A stretch of DNA of 64,000 nucleotides from Anisodus tanguticus (lineage: Eukaryota > Streptophyta > Magnoliopsida > Solanales > Solanaceae), in NCBI GenBank assembly GCA_034509755.1, contig CM067552.1, positions 19,650,753 to 19,714,752 of the forward strand, given 5' to 3'. Position 1 is the first letter of the stretch, and every line of letters starts with the position of its first letter. The notes beneath the pieces are model-generated. The model was not told the origin of the DNA. It saw only the letters and a program-made list of their open reading frames with translations, and searched no databases. Shown piece by piece: positions 14,101 through 25,034 of the stretch. The position numbers and the translations under genes are program-made.

Positions 14101-16204
14101 GTTAGAATGATGTAATTCCAGCTAAAAGGTTGCAGTCATCATTTAAAAGTCCGAGTGACATAATTCAATCTGAAAGGTTGCAGTCTACACTCCAAGTGTT
14201 AGAATGATGTAATTCAGAACGAAAGGTTGCAGTCATCATTCAAAAGTTCGAGTGATGTAATTTCGGGTAAAAGGTTACAGTTGTCACTCTAAGTGTCATA
14301 TTGATGTGATTCTGGCCGAAAGGTTACAGTCATCATTCAAAAGACCGAGTAATATAATTTTGACTAAAAGGTTGCAGTCTACACTCCAAGTGTTAGAATG
14401 ATGTAATTTTGGTTGAAAGGTTGCAGTAGTCACTCCAAGCATCAGATTAAAGTAATTTTGGCTAAAAGGTTGCAGTCGTTATTCAAAATCTGATTGATGT
14501 AATTTCGGTTGTTAAAGTCAACACTCCAAGTGTCAAAATTGATGTAATTCTGACTGAAAGGTTGCAGTCATCATTCAAAGGTCTGAGTGACGTAATTCCA
14601 GCCGAAATGCTATAGTAGCCAATCCAAGTGTCAGATTGATGTAATTTTAGCTAAAAGGTGTAGTCATCATTTAGAGGTCTGAGTGACATCATTCCAGCCG
14701 AAATGCTACAGTAGCCAGTCTAAGTGTCAACGTGAAGTAATTTCAGCCGAAAGGTTGCAGTCGTCATCCAAAAGTTCGAGTGATGTAATTCCAGCCAAAT
14801 GGCTATAATTGTCACTCCAAACATCAGAGTGATGTAATTTCGGCTGAAAGGTTATAGTCATCATTCTAAATTCTGAGTGATGTAATTCCAGCCAAATGGT
14901 CGCAGTCGTCACTCTAAGTATCTGAATGTTGTAATTTTGACTAAAAGGTAGCAACTCTCATTCAAAAGTTCGAGTGATGTAATTCCACCGAAAGGTTACA
15001 CTCATCACTCCAAGTGTTAGAATGATGTAATTCTAGCAGAAAGGTAGTAGTCGTCATTCAAAAGTCTAAGTGATATAATTCCAGTGTAAAGGTTGCAGTC
15101 GTCACTTCAAGTGTCAAAATGATGTAAATCCGACTGAAATTGTAATCATCATTCAAAAGTCTGAATCATGTAATTTTGGCCGAAAGGTTGCAGTCGCAAC
15201 TCCAAGCGTCAGAGTGATGTAATTTTGGTCGAAAGGTTCTAGTCATCACTCTAAGTGACAAAAATATGTAATTGCGGTCGAAAAATTGATGGTGTAATTC
15301 TAATAAAATGGTTGCAGTGATCACTCTGTGTGTCAAAATGATATAATTCCGACAGAAAGGTTGCAGTCGTCATTTAAAAGTCGAAATGATGTAATTCCAG
15401 TCGAAATATTGCAGTCATCACTCTAAGTGTTAGAATGATGTAATTCCAAGTGAAATGTTGCAGTCATCATTCAAAAGTCCGAGTGACATAATTCAATCTG
15501 AAAGGTTGCAGTCTACACTCCAAGTGTTAGAATGATGTAATTCAGACCGAATGGTTGCAGTCATCATTCAAAAGTTCGAGTGAGGTAATTCAGGGTAAAA
15601 GGTTGTAGTTGTCACTCTAAGTGTCATATTGATGTGATTCTGGACGAAAGGTTACAGTCATTATTCAAAAGACCGAGTAACATAATTTTGACTGAAAGGT
15701 TGCAGTCTAACCTCCAAGTATTAGAATGATGTAATTTCGGCTGAAAGGTTGCAGTCGTCACTCCAACCATAAGATTGAAGTAATTTTGGAAAAAAGGTTG
15801 CAGTCCTTATTCAAAATCTGACTGATGTAATTCTGGCTTAAAGGTTTAAGTCAACACTCCAAATGTCAAATTGATGTAATTCTGACTGAAAGGTTGCAAT
15901 CATCATTCAAACGTCTGAGTGACATAATTCTAGCCGAAATGCTATAGTAAAAAATCCAAGTGTCAGATTGATGTAATTTTAGCTAAAAGATGTAGTCATC
16001 ATTCAAACGTCTGAGTGACGTCATTCGAACCGAAATGCTACAGTAGCTAGTCTAAGTGTCAACGTGAAGTAATTCTGGCCGAAATGTTGTAGTCGTCATT
16101 AAAAAGTCTGAGTGATATAATTCCAGCCAAATGGCTACAATTGTCACTCCAAGCATCAGAGTGATGTAATTCCGACTGAAAGGTTGCAGTCGTCACCCTA
16201 AATT

Positions 16205-17299
16205 CTGAGTGTTGTAATTCCAGCCAAATTGTCGCAGTCGTCACTCTAAGTATCTGAATGATTTAATTCAAGCCAAACGGTCGCAGTCGTCACTCTAAGT
16301 ATCTGAATGATGTAATTTCGACTAAAAGGTAGCATCTCTCATTCATAAGTCCGAGTGATGTAATTCCACCGAAAGGTTATAGTCATCATTCCAAGTGTTA
16401 GAATGATGTAATTCCAGCAGAAAGGTTGTAGTCGTCATTCAAAAGTCTAAGTGATGTAATTCCAGTCTAAAGGTTGCAGTCATCACTTCAAGTTTCAAAA
16501 TGATATAATTCCGACTGAAATTGTAGTCATCATTCAAAAGTCTGAATGATGTAATTTTGGCCGAAAGGTTGCAGTCGCAACTCCAAGCGTTAGAGTGATG
16601 TAATTTTGGTCGAAATGTTCTTGTCATCACTCTAAGTGTCAAAAATATATAATTGCGGTCGAAACATTGATGATGTAATTCCAATAAAAAGGTTGCAGTC
16701 ATCACTCTATGTGTCAGAATGATATAATTCCGATCGAAAGGTTGTAGTCGTCATTTAAAAGTTGAAATGATGTAATTCCAGGTGAAATTTTGCAGTCATC
16801 ATTTAAAAGTCTGAGTGACATAATTCAATTTGAAAGGGTGCAGTCTATACTCCAAGTGTTAGAATGATGTAATTCATACCGAAAGGTTGCAGTCATCATT
16901 CAAAAGTTCGAGTGAGGTAATTCTGGGTAAAAGGTTGCAGTTGTCACTCTAAGTGTCATATTGATGTGATTCTGGCCGAAAGGTTATAGTCATTATTCAA
17001 AAGACCGAGTAACATACTTTTGACTGAAAGGTTGCAGTCTACACTCCAAGTGTTAGAATGATGTAATTTCGGCTGAAAGGTTGCAGTCGTCACTCCAAGC
17101 ATCATATTGAAGTTATTCTAGCGAAAAGGTTGCAGTCGTTATTCAAAATCTAACTGATATAATTCCGGCTGAAAGGTTTTAAGTCAACACTTCAATTGTC
17201 AAATTGATGTAATTCCGACTGAAAGGTTGTAGTCATCCTTCAATGGTCTGAGTGACGTAATTCCAGCCGAAATGATACAGTAGTCAATCCAAGTGTCAG
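16205..17299. repeat. Satellite segment closely matching 10.09-11.2 kb
   Basis: This end segment of the array shares the same monomer order and private variants with ~10090-11230: a doubled monomer carrying CGGTCGCAGTCGTCACTCT, the GGTAGCATCTCTCATTCATA variant, and TTCAAGTTTCAAAATGATAT. The doubled monomer is also present near 8931. The two stretches are ~6.1 kb apart, so a block was copied within the array. Confidence 0.7.
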
Positions 17300-17883
17300 T
17301 GTCGCCATGACATAAATATGTGTTATTCATATGGGCAGCCTGGACATATTATGTGGTTTTGTACGATGAGAGGTGGAGGCAGTATGGAACAACTAACTGG
17401 GTCTATGGCAGCTTATTCTTCGTCAGTGCACTCTTCGGGGCGGGGTACACAGGCACTTGCTGGCTGGGGCAGAGAAAGAGGAGCATCATCTAGTTTGAGC
17501 GGTTCCTAGAACAGTATCTATGCTTTACCAGGTCAATAGGATCTTGAGTCGTCTCCACATGTGGTTAAAGGTATACTATCCATTTCTTCTTATTACATAT
17601 ATGCTTTGATAGATCCAGGTTCCACTTTGTCCTATATCACACCCTTTGTTGTTGGTAAGTGTGGGAAATAGCCTGAATTGTTACGGAAGCCATTCTAGGT
17701 ATCTACATCCATGAGTGAATCTGTAATTGTTAAGTGAGTGTATAGGGGTTGTGATATAAATATATATTATCTCCATACGATAGCCGACTTAAATGAACTA
17801 GAGATGGTGGATTTTGATGTTATTATAAGTATGGATTGGTTGGCTTCTTGCTATGCAACGTTGATTGTTGGACGAAGATAATT
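17300..17883 (+). pseudogene. Decayed Ty3/gypsy (Tekay/Del-like) gag end and protease, 5' fragment of the host element
   Basis: Translation from 17318 begins with a degraded gag zinc knuckle, CYSYGQPGHIMWFC, in which the second cysteine of the CX2CX4HX4C pattern is Tyr. It is followed by a Ser/Gly-rich linker. Further on, around 17605-17640, the retropepsin-type sequence ALIDPGSTLSYITPF is readable; the active-site D is present but the usual D-S/T-G reads D-P-G-S, as is usual in this clade. The stretch ends with MDWLASCYAT near 17860, also typical of Tekay/Del proteases. Stops interrupt all frames. The gag N-terminus is missing because the satellite array abuts at ~17300. The element resumes at 24546 after the nested insertion. 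Confidence 0.8.
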
Positions 17884-19510
17884 TGATGTAAGAGATGAGG
17901 TGAACTTGATCTTTCAACAAGAACCGAAAGGCTATTTTCTAGGGGTGCCAAAGATTGCCAACCACCCGAGGGTAACATGCCTAACATGGAATGGAATATG
18001 GAGTAGGGTCGAGGTGAAGACTCCATAGTACAGTAGCTTTGTCGGCCTTTATGTGGTCTTGGCCAAGACTGTGTTGTTTTTCTTTTAGCTTAGACTATTT
18101 CCTAGATTAGTTAATAGTTCTCGTAGGACACATTAAAACTATGTAATAACCCATAGCTCAGGACATGTTTAATGCAAGGGAAATGGTGACTAGGCCGAGA
18201 ACTCCTCCAAAGGCGGCTTGACCATAACTGAACAATGTGGCAACTACAAGGAAGCATCTAGAACGTGTGGCTCCTAAGAATTTATCCCATTAATACACTT
18301 GAAGACATCAAGAAAGACCACACAGAAGTTGAGGAGGTTGGTTGAGCATTCGCATGCCCATTCAGCCCAAGGTTCATGCCCAAGGGGAATGTTTCTCACC
18401 ACTCTTCAAGAAGACTATTTACGGACTAACTAGTTCATATGTGAAATCGATCAAGAAAGGTTCTAAAATACATAGAAGAGAGGTATTCATTCCCCTCGGT
18501 CGAAGATCCTTGCCCTTCTCCGTTCCCACCTTGGCCGACATGGCTTAAATTGTATCCCTTATAGAATGGCCCTTTTGCTACTATAAATAGGACCTTTAAG
18601 ACATTGTAATGGAGAGTTGTTGATTTAAATATAAACTTGAGTTTTACTCATACTCTAAAGTATTCAACTTGTGTGTTATCTACCTTAGAATGGTCCTTGT
18701 GTGAACCAAACCCTTGGTGTAAGTTTAGCTAAGACTTGTGTGACTTAGTTGAACACAAACTAAGGTCCCTTCGGCGTAAGTCTTGGTTAGTACTTGTGTG
18801 ATCTAATCAAACCCAAGATTAAGGAACCCCCTTGGTGCAAGTGGACATTGGAACTTGTGTGATCCAGCCAAACCCAAGCCTAGGGTCTATCTTAAGTTTA
18901 CCGGCCACCCTCACTTGGCTAGTTCATAGGCTTGTACTTAGAAACCCCGGTCTAGTCCTTATCTAATTGGCCAAACTCATCTTGGTGTCAACACAAGAAT
19001 TAAAAACCTTGTGTCATTATCCTTGTTCATATCGACCATCCCAAACCTTTGGTTTGTACTCGGGTTTGCACCTAGCATCCCATATTCATTCCTTGCCCAA
19101 ACCACTTCATTCTTTCTTATAACACATCCCACAAGACTCCATAAACATCACCACTAAATGTCACTTACTGGAACCTCCCATAATGTATTTTCGAAAGCCA
19201 ACAACCACAAACAGTCTACTGAAACAACCGTTACTGGTACCTCACTGTTTCAGCCAATTTTTGAGACCTTGCCACCATCAAACTACTGAACATCAACCAC
19301 TAAATAAACCATCAACTCACACATTACCACCCCATAAAACTCCTAAACCCAATTCTCCCTAAAACCACCCAAAACAGCCACCAAACACCACACTGCCGAC
19401 AGTAGCCGATAAGTTGAGAACCCCCACTTTTGAGTCCCATTTTCATGTCGAGCCGATTACAAAAAATCCCAGACCCACTTACCCACTTACACTCCTCCTT
19501 ATATACATCA
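17884..19510 (+). repeat. 5' LTR of nested Ty3/gypsy element
   Basis: It is 1627 bp, starts TG and ends CA. It contains a TATA-like CTATAAATAG at 18581. Around 18700-18900 it holds three to four imperfect ~58-60-bp tandem units sharing ACTTGTGTGA...AACCCAA...AAGG, which recur in the right LTR. Short open frames inside it have matching counterparts in the other LTR and are not genes. Confidence 0.9.
18581..18590 (+). promoter_or_regulatory. TATA-like box of the 5' LTR
   Basis: CTATAAATAG lies about 700 bp into the LTR and is conserved in the other LTR at 23613-23622. It is the likely core promoter of the retrotransposon; the position is seen, the function is inferred. Confidence 0.55.
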
Positions 19511-19513
19511 TAT

Positions 19514-19527
19514 TGGTATCACAGCCA
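19514..19527 (+). other. Primer-binding site (initiator-Met tRNA type)
   Basis: TGGTATCACAGCCA begins three bases after the 5' LTR. It matches the plant tRNA-iMet primer-binding sequence TGGTATCAGAGCCA except for one base. Confidence 0.85.
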
Positions 19528-19554
19528 AGCATTCCCATCCCACGCATTAACACT

Positions 19555-19776
19555 ATGGCCTACACTAAACAAGAGTTTTGGAGGATCATAAGTGATGTTC
19601 TTGCAAGATGAGTGCAAGCGTTGAAAAAGGAACTTGCGGAAAATACCATGAGTAGCTACACCCATCCCAGATTTTTACCAAACTATATAAGGTTAAAGGC
19701 TTGTTACTCCAATATGAGTTGGAAGTTCCACACGAAAACTCGAAGGAATCACAAAGAGATCAACTATTCTACATAG
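19555..19776 (+). pseudogene. gag remnant of the nested element
   Basis: A short frame opens at 19555 (MAYTKQEFWRII) shortly after the primer-binding site, where gag should start, but it stops after about 19 codons. The following ~160 bp carry further stops. No capsid or zinc-knuckle region is found before the protease, so most of gag has been deleted. Confidence 0.55.
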
Positions 19777-20172
19777 GTGCAAAGTGAAAGACAAGGTGTG
19801 TAAGTTGATCATTGATGGAGGGAGTTGGTCCAACCTAGCCTATATATAAATGGTGAGCAACCTAAAGTTTCTTAACCGCAACCACCCTCAACCATATGAT
19901 CTTCAATGGGTGAACGAGGACGGAGAGCTAAGAGTCACAACCCAAGCTCTCGTTAACTTTTGGATTGGAAAATATGAGGATGAACTATGGTGTGATGTAA
20001 TATCCATGGATACATGCCATATTTTATTAGGTCGACCTTGGGAATTTGATCGGAAGGCAAACCACGATGGGTAAAAGAACACCTATTCTTTTCAAAAGGA
20101 TGGCAAGAAATTTCGATTGGTGCCACTACCGCCTAGTGAGCTAAAGAAGTTAAAAGCATAAGATGCCGAAGC
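19777..20172 (+). pseudogene. Protease region of the nested element
   Basis: The sequence CKLIIDGGSWSNLAY matches the aspartic-protease active-site segment of chromoviral polyproteins, here with D-G-G. It is followed by VISMDTCHILLGRPWEFDRK, the conserved C-terminal part (LLGRPW). Stops fall between the two parts (the TAA near 19846 and others), so no intact protease is encoded. Confidence 0.75.
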
Positions 20173-20191
20173 TCGGGAAGAGCCTGAGACC

Positions 20192-21064
20192 ATGACACTT
20201 GATTCACAGGAAATCAAGAAAGAATTAAAGAGAGGGAGTCCCTTCCATGCGTTGAGATGCAAGGCTAAGAAGAGTCTTTTGGGAGAGATGGTTGAGGATG
20301 CCGACTTCAAGGCCCTCATGAAAAAATTTGAAGACGTATTCCCGGAAGACCTTGCACCCGGTCTACCACTGATTAGAGGTACTGAACATGCCATAGACTT
20401 CATCTTGGGGAGTTCATTGCCTAACCGATCGGCCTATAGGTGCAACACGGAAGAGGCCAAGGAATTACAAAGGCAAGTACAAGACTTGTTAGACAAAGGC
20501 TTTGTTCGAAAAAGTCTTAGCCTATGTGTGGTACCTGCATTATTGGTACCAAAGAAGGATGGAACTTGGCCTATGTGTATTGATAGTCGAGCGGTCAACA
20601 ATATTACTATAAAGTACCGATTTCCCATGCCAATATTGGATGACCTCTTAGATGAGTTGAGTGGAACCAAGTTGTTCTTCAAAATTGATTTGAGAAGCGG
20701 CTATCACCAAATGAGGATCCAAAAAGGAGACGAGTGGAAGACGACTTTCAAAACAAAGTATGGATTGTACGAATGGCTTGTGATGCCGTTCGGATTATGC
20801 AATGCACCAAGCTCCTTCATGAGGCTCATGCATGAGGTGCTACGACCGTCCATAGGGAAGTTTGTTGTGGTCTGCTTAGACGATATCTTGATTTATAGCC
20901 AAGACAAGAAGTCCCACTTGTCCAACTTAGAAGCCGTGTTTGAAAAGTTAAGGGAAGTGAAGTTATATGGAAAATTGGAGAAGTGTGCTTTTATCACTAG
21001 TTTCCCATTCCTAGGATACATAGTGTCTTCTGAGGGAATTCACTCGGATCTGTCCAAGGTATAA
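20192..21064 (+). pseudogene. Reverse transcriptase of the nested element
   Basis: An open stretch of 290 codons covers most RT motifs: LLVPKKDGTWPMCIDSRA, FFKIDLRSGYHQM (first catalytic Asp), LVMPFGLCNAPSSF, and VVVCLDDILIYS with the catalytic Asp pair in an L-D-D context instead of the usual Y/F-x-D-D. It ends at an in-frame TAA at 21062, after which the same frame continues as connection/RNase H sequence. It is the longest open frame among the transposons here, but not functional without the rest of the polyprotein. Confidence 0.85.
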
Positions 21065-21657
21065 GCCATTCGAAGTTGGCCCGCACCCAAAAATGCAAGC
21101 GAAGTAAGGAGTTTTCATGGATTGGCTTCTTTCTATCGTCGCTTCATTCGGGATTTTAGTACCATCGTGGGCCCTAACACGGAGCTCACAAAAAAGAGTG
21201 AGTTTAAGTGGTCCCCCAGAGCATAAAGGGAATTTGAAACCTTGAATAAATGGTTGTGTGAAGCATCGGTCCTAGCCATCCCAAACTTCAAAAAATTATT
21301 TGAAGTGGAATGCGATGCGAGTGGAATCGATATTGGTGCCATCTTGATCCAAGATAAATGTCATCATTCTTTCTTTAGTGAGAAATTAAGCGGTGCACTA
21401 CTCAACTATTCCACCTATGATAAAGAGTTTTATGCCATAGTGAGGTCATTGACTCAATAGGAGCATTACTTGAGGCCAAAACCTTTTGTTCTCTATTCGG
21501 ACCACGAGTCTTTAAAATACTTGCACGGGCAAAATAAGTTGAATCTGAGGCATGCCAAATGGGTTGCCTATTTGCAAACATTCACATTTTCGACAAGGCA
21601 CAAGGATGGCAAGTCTAACATAGTAGCGGATGCCCTTTCTCGAAGATATGTCATGTT
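21065..21657 (+). pseudogene. RNase H domain of the nested element
   Basis: All four catalytic acidic positions are readable: the Asp in VECDASG (near 21310), the Glu in YDKEFYAIV (near 21425), the Asp in LYSDHESLKYL (near 21495) and the Asp in VADALSRR (near 21630). An in-frame TAG at about 21458 splits the domain, and another stop lies near 21224, so it is not translatable as one piece. Confidence 0.8.
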
Positions 21658-22930
21658 GACCGTTCTTGAACAAAAGCTTGTGGGATTTGAGGTACTTAAA
21701 GAATTTTATAATCAAGATCCAGAGTTTAAGGACGTTATGTCCGAATGCAATAATGGAGCTCATGAATCTTACTCCTTAGTCGAAGGGTTCCTTTTAAAGG
21801 GGAACAAATTATGTGTTCCCAAATATTCCGCGAGAGAGTTGCTTGTACATGAAGTACATTCGGGAGGTCTCGCCGAACACTTTGGGGTTGTCAAGACTTT
21901 GGAGATCCTCCAAGAGAATTTTTAGTGGCCCCGGATGGATAAGGATTTGAATGGGGTAGTGAGTAGATGTTCCACATGCCAAAAGGCGAAAAGCTTCTTC
22001 TATAAAGGGTTGTATACTCCACTACCGGTTCCGGAACGACCATGGAAAGGCGTAAGCATGGATTTTATTCTTATCTTGCCAAAGATCAAATAGGTTAAGG
22101 ACTCCATAATGGTAGTCCTGGATCGATTCTCCAAGATAGATCATTTCATCGCTTGTCAGAAAACCGATGATGCAACTCACATCGCGGATTTATACTTGAA
22201 AGTAGTAGTAAGGTTGCATGGTGTTCCTAAAATCGTGTCGGATAGGGATGTGAAGTTCCTAAGCTATTTTTGGAATACACTATGGAGGCTCCTCGGTACC
22301 AAATCGTTATTTAGTACCTCCCATCACCCTCAAATGGACAACCATACGGAAGTTACAAATAGAACTTTTGGTACCTTGTTGAGAGGATCGGTGATCAAAA
22401 CCACCAAGGATTGGGACATGAAGTTGGTACATGTGGAATTTGCATTTAATAGGAGTCAATCACGCACAACGGGTAAATCCCCGTTCGAAGTTGTGTATGG
22501 CATTAATCCGTTCCTACCCATTGATCTAGTGCCAATTCCAAGAAAAGAGATCCTAAGTTTCACAGTTAGGGATCGAGTTGAGGCCTTCAATAAGTTGCAT
22601 GATCAAATCCGAGCACAAATTCAAAAGGACAATGACAAGTATAAAATGGAAGCTAATAAGTCAAGGACTCAACCACACTTTCAACAAAGAGATTTGGTTT
22701 GTCTCCACCTAAGAAAAGAGAGGTTTACTAACCTAAGAAAGAACAAACTAATGCCTAGAGTGGACGGCCCCTTCAAAGTATTGGCAAGGTTTGGGGAAAG
22801 TGCATACAAGATCGAACTTCCGAATGAGTATGGAGGTGTTAGCTCCACATTTAATGTTGGGGACTTGTCACCTTATCTAGACTACGAGAATTTGAGGACA
22901 AATTTTGTCAAAGAAGGGAGATTGATGTAA
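21658..22930 (+). pseudogene. Integrase and C-terminal region of the nested element
   Basis: The N-terminal zinc-binding pattern is present (HSGGLAEH, then CSTCQK). The core shows Asp in SMDFILILPK, Asp in IVSDRDVKF and Glu in HTEVTNRTF, so the D-D-E triad is intact. TAG codons near 21923 and 22089 interrupt it. From 22109 a 273-codon open stretch covers the core and a C-terminal region with GPFKVLARFGESAYKIELP, the GPF/Y module. The stop codon (22928-22930) lies six bases inside the 3' LTR. I see no clear chromodomain. Confidence 0.85.
22909..22922 (+). other. Polypurine tract
   Basis: The purine-rich sequence AAAGAAGGGAGA directly precedes the 3' LTR start (TGATGTAAG). It is the expected plus-strand primer of an LTR retrotransposon and overlaps the last integrase codons. 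Confidence 0.75.
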
Positions 22931-24545
22931 GAAAATGAGGTGAACTTGATCTTTAAACAAGAATCTAGAGGCAATTTGCTGGGGGTGCCCAAGATTGCCA
23001 ACCACCCGAGGGTAACATGCTTAACATGGAATAGAATATGGAGTAGGGTCGAGGAAAAGACGTGAATACTCCATAGTACAATAGCTTTGTCGGCCTTTAT
23101 GTGGTCTTGGCCGAGACCGTGTTGTTTTCTTTTAGCTTAGACTATTTCCTAGATTAGTTAATAGTTCCCCTAGGACACATTAAAACCATGTAATAACCCT
23201 TATCTTAAGACATGTTCAATGCAGGGGAAATGGTGACTAGGCCGAGAACTTTGCCAAAGGCGGCTTGACCATAACTAAACAGTGTGGCAACGACAAGGAA
23301 TCATCTAGAACATGTGTCTCTCAAGAAGTTATCCCATCATACACTTGAAGACATTAAGAAAGACCACACAGAAGTTGAAGAGGTTGGCTGAGCATTCACA
23401 TGCCCATTCGGCCCAAGAGGAATGTTTCTCACCACTCTTCAAGAAGACCATTTATGAATTAACTAGTTCATATATGAAATCCATCAAGAAAGGTTCTAGA
23501 ATACATAGAAGAGAGGCATTCATTCCCCTCGGCCAAAGGCCCTCCCGTTCCCCGTTACCACCTTGGCCGACATGGGTTAAATTGTATCCCTTCTAGAATG
23601 GTCCTTTTGCTACTATAAATAGGACCCTTAGGACATTGTACATTGAAATATAAACTTGAGTTTTACTCATACTCTAAAGTATTCAACTTGTGTGTTGTCT
23701 ACCTTATATTGGTCCTTATATGGGTCTTCAGTTCTTGTGTGAACCAAACCCTTAGTGTAAGTTTAGATAAGACTTGTATGACTTAGTTGAACCCAAACTA
23801 AGGTCCCTTCGATGTATGTCTTAGTTAGAACTTGTGTGATCTAATCAAACTCAAGCTTAAGGAACCCCTTGGTGCAAGTTGACGTTGGATCTTGTGTGAT
23901 CCAACCAAACCCAAGCCTAGGGTATATCTTAAGGTTACCGGCCACCCTCTCTTGGCTTGTTCATGGGATTGTACTTAGCAACCCCATTCTAGTCCTTGTC
24001 CAATTGGCCAAACTCATCTTGGTGTCGACACGAGCATTAAAGATCTTATGTCGTTATCCTTGTTTATATCGACCATCCCAAACACTTGGTTTGTACTCGG
24101 GTTTGCACCTAGCATCCCGTGTTCATTCCTTGCCCAAACCACTTCATTCTTTCTACTACCATATCCCAAAAGACTCCTTATACATCCACACTAAAGGTCA
24201 CTAACCGGAACCACCCATAACTTCCCGTCCAAACCCAACAACCACAAACAGTCTACTGAAACAACCGTTACCGATACCTCACTATTACAGCCAGTTTTCG
24301 AGACCTTCCCACCATCAAACTATTAAACCCGACCCCTACAACAACCCTCAACTCACCCGTTACCACCCCATAAAATGCCTAACCCAATTCTTCCTAAAAC
24401 TACCCGAAATAACCACCAAACACCACACTGTCGGCAGTAGCCGATAAGCCGAGAACCCCCACTTTTGAGTCCCAAATTTTGGTCAATCCGAATACAACCA
24501 AGCCCCGACCCACTTACCCACTTACACCCCTCCTTCTATACATCA
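22923..24545 (+). repeat. 3' LTR of nested Ty3/gypsy element
   Basis: It is 1623 bp and pairs along its full length with 17884-19510, with the same termini and the same TATA-like CTATAAATAG (23613-23622). It differs by scattered substitutions and small indels, for example a few extra bases near 23063 and in the stretch around 23720. Confidence 0.9.
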
Positions 24546-25034
24546 TAGTTCGCTTTAGCTTTCTAAGAGAGCCCGTTCTTGAGTGAAAAGGCAATGTTGT
24601 AGCGCCCAAGGGTAGGTTTATTTTCTATCTTAAGGATCAGAAAATGATCTCAAAGGGATACATCTATCACATCATGCGAGTTCAGGACACTGAGGCAAAG
24701 CCTCCAACTCTTTAGTCAATTCCTATTGTTAGTGAATTTCCTAACGTATTTTCAGATGAACTTCTTAGTACTCCTCCCTAAAGGGAAATTGAATTCCCCA
24801 TCGACGTACTCCCAGATACCCAGCCTATATCTATCCCTCCGTATCGAATGGTTCCTGCAAAGAATTAGAAGCTCAACTGAAGGATCTTCTGGAAAAGGGC
24901 TTCATTAGGCCTATTACTTCCCAGTGGTGTGATCCGGTATTATTTGTTCATAATAAAGACGGTTCATTAAAGTTTTGTATTGATTACCGTTAGTTGAATA
25001 AGGTAATCATTAAAAACTATGGTTTTATAGTGGG
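24546..25034 (+). pseudogene. Host Ty3/gypsy element, second fragment: protease end to start of RT
   Basis: The older Tekay/Del-like element resumes exactly after the nested one. Readable pieces are VLEWKGN-like and KMISKGYIYH sequence, then SIPIVSEFPNVF, REIEFPIDVLPDTQPISIP, LKDLLEKGFI and CIDYR, i.e. the linker and the first RT motif. Stops (for example TAG near 24714 and in the CIDYR...LNK stretch) and a frameshift around 24865 are present. The fragment ends where the hAT transposon inserted; the same coding sequence continues at 28431. Confidence 0.85.

Larger units (their letters stand above)
1..17299. repeat. Satellite array: 48-bp monomer with higher-order repeats
   Basis: The whole interval consists of diverged copies of a ~48-bp unit with the core GATGTAATTCC, then roughly GACTGAAAGGTTGCAGTC. 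Two monomer types alternate: one with CATCATTCAAAAGTC (A) and one with CACTCCAAGTGTTAGAAT (B), giving a ~96-bp dimer. Specific monomers recur in fixed order, so a higher-order repeat of about 28 monomers is visible. The marker monomer with GATGTAATTCCAGTCTAAAG occurs at 24, 1569, 4708, 6111, 6536, 7354, 8182, 9174, 10336, 13748, 15072 and 16452. Single-repeat spacings are 1545, 1403, 1324 and 1380 bp. The array runs off the left edge and stops abruptly near 17299. Reading frames up to ~100 codons on the minus strand arise because 48 bp is 16 codons; they are broken by stops and indels and are not genes. I do not recognise this satellite as a named family. Confidence 0.95.
17884..24545 (+). mobile_element. 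Nested Ty3/gypsy LTR retrotransposon with two 1.6-kb LTRs
   Basis: Direct repeats 17884-19510 and 22923-24545 both start TGATGTAAG and end TATACATCA. Directly after the left repeat is a primer-binding site like the initiator-Met tRNA complement; before the right one is a purine tract. The flanking 5-mers are TAATT (17879-17883) and TAGTT (24546-24550), a one-mismatch target-site duplication. Removing the element with one flanking copy puts the surrounding protease-RT coding sequence back in one frame, so the insertion hit an older retroelement. The internal region is only 3.4 kb and almost all of gag is missing; protease, RT, RNase H and integrase are present but broken by several stops. The LTRs differ at roughly one base in ten by eye, so the insertion is old. 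RT and integrase look chromovirus-like (CRM/Reina-like); I am unsure of the exact clade. Confidence 0.9.

Noticed and set aside
835..16705. Seventeen minus-strand open frames of 61-104 codons in the satellite, sharing a 16-residue repeat with ELHHS and CNLSAGITS
   Set aside because: They follow from a 48-bp (16-codon) period with few stops in one frame. They are broken by indels, have no common start context, and substitutions do not spare codons. They are repeat artefacts, not a protein family.
1..17299. CRISPR-like array of regularly spaced repeats
   Set aside because: There are no constant repeats separated by unique spacers; the whole unit is repeated and diverged. The context is plant nuclear DNA.
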